From Guillardia theta CCMP2712 (lineage: Eukaryota > Cryptophyceae > Pyrenomonadales > Geminigeraceae), in NCBI RefSeq assembly GCF_000315625.1, contig NW_005434515.1:85157-131995 (forward strand): DNA of 46,839 nucleotides, given 5' to 3'. The translations under genes and the position numbers were made by a program. The notes beneath the pieces were generated by a model, which was not told the origin of the DNA, did not search any database, and worked only from the letters and a program-made list of their open reading frames with translations. Positions 42,028 to 46,839 of the stretch are shown in pieces; the stretch's first letter is position 1, and the number at the start of each line of letters is the position of its first letter.

Positions 42028-42391
42028 AAAAGCAAGGCCGCCGGACTCAAAAGCAAGGCCGCCGGACTCAAAAGCAAGGCCGCCGGAGGCTCAAAAGCAA
42101 GGCCGCCGGAGGCTCAAAAGCAAGGCCGCCGGAGGCTCAAAAGCAAGGCCGCCGGACTCAGAAGCAAGGCCGCCAAAGGCTCAAAAGCAAGGCCGCCAAA
42201 GGCTCAAAAACAAGGCCGCCGGAGCTCAAAAGCAAGGCCGCCGGACTCTGGCAAAAGCAAGGCCGCCGGACTCAGAAGCAAGGCCGCCGGAGGCTCAAAA
42301 GCAAGGCCGCCGGAGGCTCAAAAGCAAGGCCGCCGGAGGCTCAAAAGCAAGGCCGCCGGAGCTCAAAAGCAAGGCCGCCGGACTCAAAAGC
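42028..42391. repeat. Minisatellite of mixed 21/22/23-bp units, 16 copies
   Basis: Sixteen copies of a core AGCAAGGCCGCCGGA separated by spacers CTCAAA, GCTCAAA or GGCTCAAA, so units are 21, 22 or 23 bp long (one longer spacer at about 42250). Two units carry CCAAAGG in place of CCGGAGG. The plus strand is open across the whole array in two frames, and the unit-length mix shifts the peptide among KSKAAGL, KARPPEA and KQGRRR. It may be intronic or coding; I favour non-coding. Confidence 0.9.
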
Positions 42392-42479
42392 ATGCAGTCC
42401 CCCCCCGCAGTTTGAGGGGATCCTTGCGAGCTAGGGTGCTGAACAGGATATTTTTCTGTGCAGAAACGGTTGTTTGATC

Positions 42480-42638
42480 ATGTGGTATCTATCCAAAGAG
42501 GAGAGGAAACAGATTGCTCGTGTCCGAGTTTCCCACTCAGTCCTATACAAGGACACGTCAACTCCAGCACTTTCGTTAGGAGAGCTGCATAGCGCCATGG
42601 CTGCAGGCTTCATTCCGAAGGAAGGAGACGGTGACTGA
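42480..42638 (+). CDS. Small ORF or terminal exon
   Basis: A 52-codon frame MWYLSKEERKQIARVRVSHS...GFIPKEGDGD ending at TGA 42636-42638. An acceptor-like TTTTTCTGTGCAG at about 42463 precedes it and keeps the frame open (NGCLIMWYL), so it may be the last exon of the unresolved gene to the left rather than a free-standing gene. Basic N-terminal half and mixed C-terminal half. No family recognised. Confidence 0.3.
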   Translation: MWYLSKEERKQIARVRVSHSVLYKDTSTPALSLGELHSAMAAGFIPKEGDGD

Positions 42639-42706
42639 TGTCGTCTGCTCGTGCTATCTCAGGTCTGTAAGGTGCTTTCCGCATGATGGCCTTGTCGACT
42701 CCATCT

Positions 42707-42725
42707 AGGGTTTAGGGTTTAGGGG
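42707..42725 (+). repeat. Short interstitial telomere-type repeat (TTTAGGG)2
   Basis: AGGGTTTAGGGTTTAGGGG is two to three units of the plant/algal-type telomere repeat with the G-rich strand on top. It marks the left edge of the module that holds the ORF at 42954. Confidence 0.75.
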
Positions 42726-42953
42726 CCGGCCTTAGTAAGAGCAGGGAAAAGCAGATTGCAATCTCTTGCAGCCGCAGAGGTACAACCGCTTGCTGGCATG
42801 CTCGTGCAGGCCGGGTCCTGGGCAGAGAGGTCGCAAGGGGCCGAGCCCGAAGACGTATGTCGCTGAAAGATTGCCAAGCAAAGGAGGGCACTTCGCGAGA
42901 CAGATCATGCGGGGCGCAGCAGCTTCAGAGTGCAGATCAAGTCGAGGTCAAGC

Positions 42954-43697
42954 ATGAGCACAGGCCGCTTCTCGAGGAAGGAGATGGAAGCGCTGTGCGG
43001 AGGAGGTAACACATCGATCACGAGAGTCAAGCGAGCCATGTTGGAGTTAGCAAGAAGGATAGGCGTGACGCCGGTCAGCGTCGAGGTCGAGGAAGATCGA
43101 GACACGCTCAGCTGGGACGGAAGCTCGATAGCTCTCTCCCTGGCGACCAAGGCAGAGGCTCGACGCCTGATGGACGACATGCCCTTCTACTTGGAAGGGA
43201 TCCTGGAAGTCAAGCTGGAGGCAGTGGGGTTCAAGCTCAACCCTCAGCATGAGGAAGAGAGGAGCCCGAGCAGCGAGGAGCAAGCCCAAGAGCCCCAAGG
43301 GCAGCAGCAAGGCGCTGGATGGCTGGAGCTCAGCGACATCGACAGGATCACCATGGAAGCAGCGTCACCGTCAGGGCCAGTCGATCAACAGGTCTTGCTC
43401 GACCTCTCGACGATGCTCTTGGAGACATCAGAGGAGGAGCTGCTAGCTGGCAAGCCGATCTCCCTGGAGCTAGACAAGAGTGTTGGCAAGCTGCATGAAA
43501 CCTTCTGCTCGCCGGGCAACGTGGAGTTCATGACGCTCGGAGCTTGGGCAGCCACGCCGACGCTGGGAACGAAGCGAAACATGTTGAAAGAAAAGCTCAG
43601 AGCGTACCTCGGCGAGCAGCGCTGCCAGGACACGGGTGCAAGGGGACAAGGCAGCGAGGAGGGGCAGCGCCTTCTCTCCAAGGGCAGCAGCGACTGA
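42954..43697 (+). CDS. Novel ORF in telomere-flanked module A, first frame
   Basis: A frame of 247 residues from ATG 42954 (MSTGRFSRKEMEALCGGGNT) to TGA 43695-43697. Codon use is GC-rich and the sequence is protein-like: an N-terminal basic helix, RRIGVTPVSVEVEEDRDTLS, SLATKAEARRLMDDMPFYLE, a Gln/Glu/Ser-rich linker and a second domain with LLDLSTMLLETSEEELLAGK. No family recognised. It overlaps the next frame (43636-43920) by about 60 bases in the +1 register. The two may be one protein joined by a short intron, a frameshift or a sequencing indel. Telomere-type repeats lie on both sides (42707 and 43957), suggesting an element or subtelomeric family gene. There is no intron consensus inside, unlike genes further left. 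Confidence 0.5.
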   Translation: MSTGRFSRKEMEALCGGGNTSITRVKRAMLELARRIGVTPVSVEVEEDRDTLSWDGSSIALSLATKAEARRLMDDMPFYLEGILEVKLEAVGFKLNPQHEEERSPSSEEQAQEPQGQQQGAGWLELSDIDRITMEAASPSGPVDQQVLLDLSTMLLETSEEELLAGKPISLELDKSVGKLHETFCSPGNVEFMTLGAWAATPTLGTKRNMLKEKLRAYLGEQRCQDTGARGQGSEEGQRLLSKGSSD

Positions 43698-43920
43698 TGC
43701 GCTCGAGCAGGAGGCTGAGAGCGATGACATCGAGAGTCGATCTGTAAGCCTCTTGTTTCTTGCGATCAGTAAATTTGCTGAGCACCATGGGTTGAGCTGC
43801 ACGGGCAAGGTCGACAAGCAAGACCGACTGCGGCTGATGATGAGGGAGGAAGTCGACATGGAGGCTGAGGAGGGCGAGGGCGTGGAGGAGGAGGCCGGTG
43901 CAGGCCTCTCGCTTGCTTGA
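43636..43920 (+). CDS. Novel ORF in module A, second frame (C-terminal domain)
   Basis: An open frame in the +1 register relative to the preceding ORF, ending at TGA 43918-43920. The protein-like part is DALEQEAESDDIESRSVSLL, FLAISKFAEHHGLSCTGKVD and DRLRLMMREEVDMEAEEGEG, then an acidic Gly/Glu-rich tail. By hand alignment LLFLAISKFAEHHGLS...EEVDM resembles LLFIALNKFLEATALS...SELQM in the ORF ending at 45695 (about 12 identities in 37), so both modules carry a related domain. It probably forms the C-terminus of the ORF at 42954. Confidence 0.45.
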   Translation: MQGDKAARRGSAFSPRAAATDALEQEAESDDIESRSVSLLFLAISKFAEHHGLSCTGKVDKQDRLRLMMREEVDMEAEEGEGVEEEAGAGLSLA

Positions 43921-43956
43921 AGCTCGAGTCAAGTCTTAGAGGTGGACAAGAGGCGG

Positions 43957-43980
43957 AGGGTTTAGGGTTTAGGGTTTAGG
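43957..43980 (+). repeat. Short interstitial telomere-type repeat (TTTAGGG)3
   Basis: Three units of TTTAGGG, G-rich strand on top, directly abutting the 19-bp minisatellite on its right side. It separates the module with the ORFs at 42954-43920 from the next module. Confidence 0.85.
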
Positions 43981-43981
43981 A

Positions 43982-44285
43982 GCGCCGGTTATTTCAGGCA
44001 GCGCCGGTTATTTCAGGCAGCGCCGGTTATTTCAGGCAGCGCCGGTTATTTCAGGCAGCGCCGGTTATTTCAGGCAGCGCCGGTTATTTCAGGCAGCGCC
44101 GGTTATTTCAGGCAGCGCCGGTTATTTCAGGCAGCGCCGGTTATTTCAGGCAGCGCCGGTTATTTCAGGCAGCGCCGGTTATTTCAGGCAGCGCCGGTTA
44201 TTTCAGGCAGCGCCGGTTATTTCAGGCAGCGCCGGTTATTTCAGGCAGCGCCGGTTATTTCAGGCAGCGCCGGTTATTTCAGGCA
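43982..44285. repeat. Perfect 19-bp minisatellite, 16 copies
   Basis: Exactly 16 copies of GCGCCGGTTATTTCAGGCA (304 bp), apparently without a single substitution, starting one base after a telomere-type tract and ending at 44285 where unique sequence begins (GCGTCTCC). Homogeneity implies recent expansion or strong homogenisation. Its right edge supplies the stop codon for the minus-strand frame at 44274-44597. Confidence 0.95.
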
Positions 44286-44597
44286 GCGTCTCCTTGAGGT
44301 CCACAGCATGTGTTGCACTTCGAGCAGCTGGATGACTATCTTGGTCATGGCTCTGTCAATCATATCCTCGTCCATGAGCAAGTTCCGGAAATTTGTGGTC
44401 CATTCCCGCTCCATAATACTGCCTCTCACTCCTGCAATGAACGTGGCTTGTATGACCTCTGTGTTGTCGCTCCTGCTTGTCATCTCTGCCCGCAGTGCTG
44501 CATATTTCTGTTCTTTCTCCTGAAACTTTGCTTTCAGGTTTGCCAGACTGCTTCCCTCGCCCGTGAGCTCTGAAGTTCTCGCTATCTCCACCAGCAC
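44274..44597 (-). CDS. Possible truncated coiled-coil-like ORF
   Basis: A minus-strand frame of 107 codons: LVEIARTSELTGEGSSLANL, KAKFQEKEQKYAALRAEMTS, IMEREWTTNFRNLLMDEDMI, DRAMTKIVIQLLEVQHML, ending RRRCLK with a stop that lies in the 19-bp minisatellite. Composition is protein-like and helical. A further exon upstream (to about 44690) is suggested by a GTGAGC donor and a TACCAG acceptor. Because the stop comes from the minisatellite, the gene looks truncated at its 3' end. No family recognised. Confidence 0.35.
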   Translation of the reverse strand: MLVEIARTSELTGEGSSLANLKAKFQEKEQKYAALRAEMTSRSDNTEVIQATFIAGVRGSIMEREWTTNFRNLLMDEDMIDRAMTKIVIQLLEVQHMLWTSRRRCLK

Positions 44598-44767
44598 AAT
44601 GCGATTGCTCCCTCTGAAGTAGCAGAGCCCATCTGGTATGAGATCCAGTCATCGCTTCTTGTAGAAGCTCACGTCGTGCCTGAGGAGACACGACTAACAG
44701 AGAACAAGCATGAAGGATATAAGATGGTTGGAAGATGACTGGGTAAAGATCAACGAGGAAGGATCAA

Positions 44768-45010
44768 AAGGGAAGCCTCAAAAAGCAAGCAACCAGGATC
44801 AGCATGGCAGGGAAGGGGCAAGGACACAGAAGACAGATGGAAGACGAAAGGGCAACGGTCAACGAGGACAGACCGAAGGGGAAGCCTCACAGGCGAAAAA
44901 ACAACCAACATGGCAAGGAAGGGGCTAGGACACAGGAGACAGATGGATGACGACAGGGGAAAGGGCAACGAGGACAGACCGATGGGGAAGCTTCACAAGC
45001 GGCAGGCAGG
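44768..45010. repeat. Degenerate direct repeat with period of about 107 bp
   Basis: The word GGAAGCCTC (GGAAGCTTC in the third copy) occurs at 44771, 44880 and 44986, each followed by similar sequence including CATGGCARGGAAGGGGC, GGACACAGRAGACAGATGG and GGGCAACGAGGACAGACCGA. Two full copies and a partial third are visible, about 80-85 percent alike. The short plus-strand frames through it are Gly/Gln/Lys-rich and look non-coding. Confidence 0.7.
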
Positions 45011-45179
45011 GAAGGGACATGGCCTTAGCGCAAAAAATAGAAAGGTGGACGGTTACACTGAAACCGTCAACCCGGGCCCGGAGGAGATACGGCACCGGCG
45101 GCTCGGAACGGAGGACTATGGAAACAACAGAAACAGCGGAACAGCGATAGAACTCTGGATGCCACAACGGGCCATCCAA

Positions 45180-45287
45180 GAAGGGCCGCTCTGCCAAGCG
45201 TGAGAACCCATTTAGACTAGACTAGACCGGGAAGGTACCCGATGCGACTATTCTAGCATTCTAATAAAATCGACTACTACTACTACT
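45180..45287 (+). other. 3'-end-like sequence with AATAAA and (CTA)n tail abutting telomere repeats
   Basis: Non-coding sequence ending in CTAATAAAATCGACTACTAC TACTACTAG immediately before the telomere-type array. The AATAAA followed by a simple-repeat tail resembles the 3' end of a retroelement or transcript. Reading it as the 3' terminus of an element that joined a telomeric repeat is inference. Confidence 0.35.
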
Positions 45288-45390
45288 AGGGTTTAGGGTT
45301 TAGGGTTTAGGGTTTAGGGTTTAGGGTTTAGGGTTTAGGGTTTAGGGTTTAGGGTTTAGGGTTTAGGGTTTAGGGTTTAGGGTTTAGGGT
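45288..45390 (+). repeat. Telomere-type array (TTTAGGG)n, about 14.7 units
   Basis: About 103 bases of perfect GGGTTTA units with the G-rich strand on top. This is the plant/green- and cryptophyte-style telomere repeat. Because more than 1.4 kb of coding sequence follows to the right, the array is interstitial here, either subtelomeric or formed by insertion of an element into telomeric DNA. Confidence 0.97.
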
Positions 45391-45395
45391 TCTAA

Positions 45396-45695
45396 GCGCA
45401 GTGGAAGGTAGCTAAGCGCAAGTGGAAGGTAGCTAAGCGCAAGAACAGCGCTTTCGCACCAAATGAAGAGAAGCCATTGAAAACTGATCTCCTCTTCATT
45501 GCTTTGAATAAATTCCTGGAGGCAACGGCGCTCTCCCTCGTAGGAATGCTGGGAGATAGAAACGAATTGAAATTTGTTTTGAGCAGTGAGCTACAGATGA
45601 AAGACGCTCGAATGGAAGATGTACCCGCGGCTGGGAGCATGGCGGCAGAATCGGAAGAGATGTCGCTTGACTCCTTCCCAGCAGCGCAAGCCTAA
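45396..45695 (+). CDS. ORF1 of module C, overlapping the protease ORF by TAATG
   Basis: A frame open from a stop at 45393-45395 through TAA at 45693-45695. The first part runs through a short direct repeat of about 21 bp (45392-45440) and reads as basic WKVAKRKWKVAKRK. Then come NSAFAPNEEKPLKTDLLFIA, LNKFLEATALSLVGMLGDRN, ELKFVLSSELQMKDARMEDV and an acidic tail ending DSFPAAQA. The first ATG is internal (45546), so it is probably a 5'-truncated copy or its start is upstream of the telomere array. Its stop overlaps the next start as TAATG. It resembles the C-terminal domain at 43700-43900. Confidence 0.5.
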   Translation, partial: AQWKVAKRKWKVAKRKNSAFAPNEEKPLKTDLLFIALNKFLEATALSLVGMLGDRNELKFVLSSELQMKDARMEDVPAAGSMAAESEEMSLDSFPAAQA

Positions 45696-46839
45696 TGGAA
45701 GCAGGAGGAGGAGGAGGAGTTGAGGGCAGGTGGGACAGTGGGCACCAGGGCGTGGTGGAATCAAGCAGAAAGAGACAAGAAGGTGAGAAAAAGAATGACA
45801 AAGAAAATCCAAAAAACAGAAAAATACAAACATTCGACTTGATAGGGGAGATCCCCTGGAGTCTACGGGAAAACAATAGAGAGTACGGAGCAGCGGCGCT
45901 GCTCAACTCAGGAGAAGATGGATTTCTCTCTGAGGACGTTATGGAGGCATTAATCGTTGAGGTAAACCGAAATTTAGAACCAGCGGAAGACAGATTTCAA
46001 ATAGCATGGCTCCAAGGCACGAGGTATGCCAGCGAGCAAACTAGAAACCAATTTGGGCTGCAGAGAGGGACCATTGTTCTCCCGAGAATAGTAGCGGGTT
46101 TGAGAGATCAGGAGGGAAGGGCAAGGAGAGCAAAGCGACTGTTAGCCGGAGCAGATCAACCATTATTATTCCCATGCGTAGAAAACGGCAATCATTGGAT
46201 CCTAATCGTGGCAGATGTCAACACAAAAAGAATACACATCGTCGACTCGCTCAACACGGCCGGGGAGAGAGACCTGGGGACAGTCAGAAGTCAAAGGGAT
46301 GCACAGTTTCAATTGGGGGGCGCACAGCGAATGGACCTAGCATCACTCGTGGCGACGATCATCACCGAGGCAATTAGCGACCAACAAGAACAAGACGACA
46401 AGGCATGGAGGGCATGTGTGTCAACGGGACTGCAACAAACGGACGGCTACAACTGCGGAATTTTTGTACTACTGCATCTGCTACTGATCGCAAAGACACG
46501 AAAGCAGACGCAACAACACGATATCTTCAACATAGGTAGGCAACAAGGCGTCCCGCCACACCAACAATGGCTCGTGAGAACAAGGCACCTGCTGCTGGAT
46601 GGGCTCTGGGGAGGGGGTCTAGAACAAGTGCACATGCGAGAAACGATCCAATGCATCTGCAGAGCGTTACAACACGCGCAAGAAACAGGCAACAAGGAAT
46701 GGCAAGCAGCGAAGCTCACCATGGAACGTAGACCTAACCAGATGGAAAGGCGAGAGAATGGCCAAAAACGCGCAGGCGAGCTTCAGATGACCCAGGTAGC
46801 CGAAGATGCATGGCTAGAGGAGAGATGGAAAGACGGAGC
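45695..46839 (+). CDS. Ulp1/SENP-like (C48) cysteine protease ORF, partial at window end
   Basis: An uninterrupted frame of 381 codons from ATG 45695 to the window edge, with no stop. After a Gly-rich and Lys/Asn-rich N-terminus (MEAGGGGGVEGRW) and a linker (IGEIPWSLRENNREYGAAAL), the protease core shows the Ulp1 pattern: NGNHWILIVAD with His167, IHIVDSLN with Asp184 (17 residues later, the spacing in yeast Ulp1), and LQQTDGYNCGIFVLLHL with Gln248 and Cys254 six residues apart. The full triad and oxyanion Gln are present, so activity is plausible. Ulp1-type enzymes cleave SUMO-like proteins in cells, and similar domains are common in eukaryotic DNA transposons. Position beside telomere-type repeats, lack of introns and the TAATG overlap with the upstream ORF suggest a mobile element or subtelomeric family rather than the housekeeping SUMO protease. 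Confidence 0.8.
   Translation, partial: MEAGGGGGVEGRWDSGHQGVVESSRKRQEGEKKNDKENPKNRKIQTFDLIGEIPWSLRENNREYGAAALLNSGEDGFLSEDVMEALIVEVNRNLEPAEDRFQIAWLQGTRYASEQTRNQFGLQRGTIVLPRIVAGLRDQEGRARRAKRLLAGADQPLLFPCVENGNHWILIVADVNTKRIHIVDSLNTAGERDLGTVRSQRDAQFQLGGAQRMDLASLVATIITEAISDQQEQDDKAWRACVSTGLQQTDGYNCGIFVLLHLLLIAKTRKQTQQHDIFNIGRQQGVPPHQQWLVRTRHLLLDGLWGGGLEQVHMRETIQCICRALQHAQETGNKEWQAAKLTMERRPNQMERRENGQKRAGELQMTQVAEDAWLEERWKDG

Noticed and set aside
42028-42391. CRISPR-like array
   Set aside because: Units are contiguous minisatellite repeats without unique spacers, in a eukaryotic genome.
43982-44285. CRISPR-like array or tRNA-type repeat
   Set aside because: The 19-bp units abut each other with no spacers and have no cloverleaf potential.

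Overview
The window is eukaryotic nuclear DNA from a compact, intron-rich protist genome. Genes are split by very short introns (about 40-100 nt, GTNAG...CAG, with several GC-AG), lie 0.1-1 kb apart on both strands, and include ciliary and coiled-coil proteins, a mitochondrial presequence, a possible bipartite secondary-plastid presequence and TTTAGGG telomere-type repeats. A cryptophyte alga such as Guillardia theta fits best. That is inference from style, not from a database match.

Layout. 0-1.6 kb: a small element bounded by 457-bp direct repeats. 1.8-2.25 kb (+): CFAP97/hemingway-like ciliary protein. 2.4-7.25 kb (-): long coiled-coil protein with an embedded PDZ domain. 7.4-8.4 kb: pyrimidine and purine simple repeats around a GC-rich block. 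8.55-11.4 kb (+): SPRY, coiled-coil and ankyrin-repeat protein. 11.5-17.1 kb (-): complete PAN2 deadenylase subunit with PAM2-like motifs at its N-terminus. 17.4-18.35 kb (+): multi-pass membrane protein, CPBP-like. 19.7-21.1 kb (+): thymidylate kinase. 21.2-22.2 kb (-): protein with a signal peptide. 22.4-23.9 kb (-): coiled-coil protein. 24.4-26.2 kb (+): acyl-CoA oxidase/dehydrogenase with a mitochondrial presequence. 26.3-28.4 kb (-): coiled-coil/TPR protein. 30.0-32.6 kb (-): signal-anchor protein of unknown family. 33.0-34.3 kb (-): FAM192A/NIP30-like protein. 34.8-38.9 kb (+): protein with alternating MORN and PA-domain blocks. 39-42.6 kb: poorly resolved exons and a minisatellite.

From 42.7 kb the character changes. 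Three short TTTAGGG tracts (42.71, 43.96 and 45.29-45.39 kb) separate modules that hold novel ORFs, a perfect 19-bp minisatellite and, in the last module, two ORFs joined by a TAATG stop/start overlap. The second of these is an Ulp1/SENP-type (C48) cysteine protease that runs off the window. This looks like subtelomeric, element-derived DNA and is the best candidate for an undescribed system.

A G-rich motif (GGGGTRGGGG or its complement) recurs next to the first exons of many genes and probably marks promoters. Exon joins are by eye from frame and splice consensus. Gene ends given to the base are firm where stated, and internal exon structures are only partly resolved.
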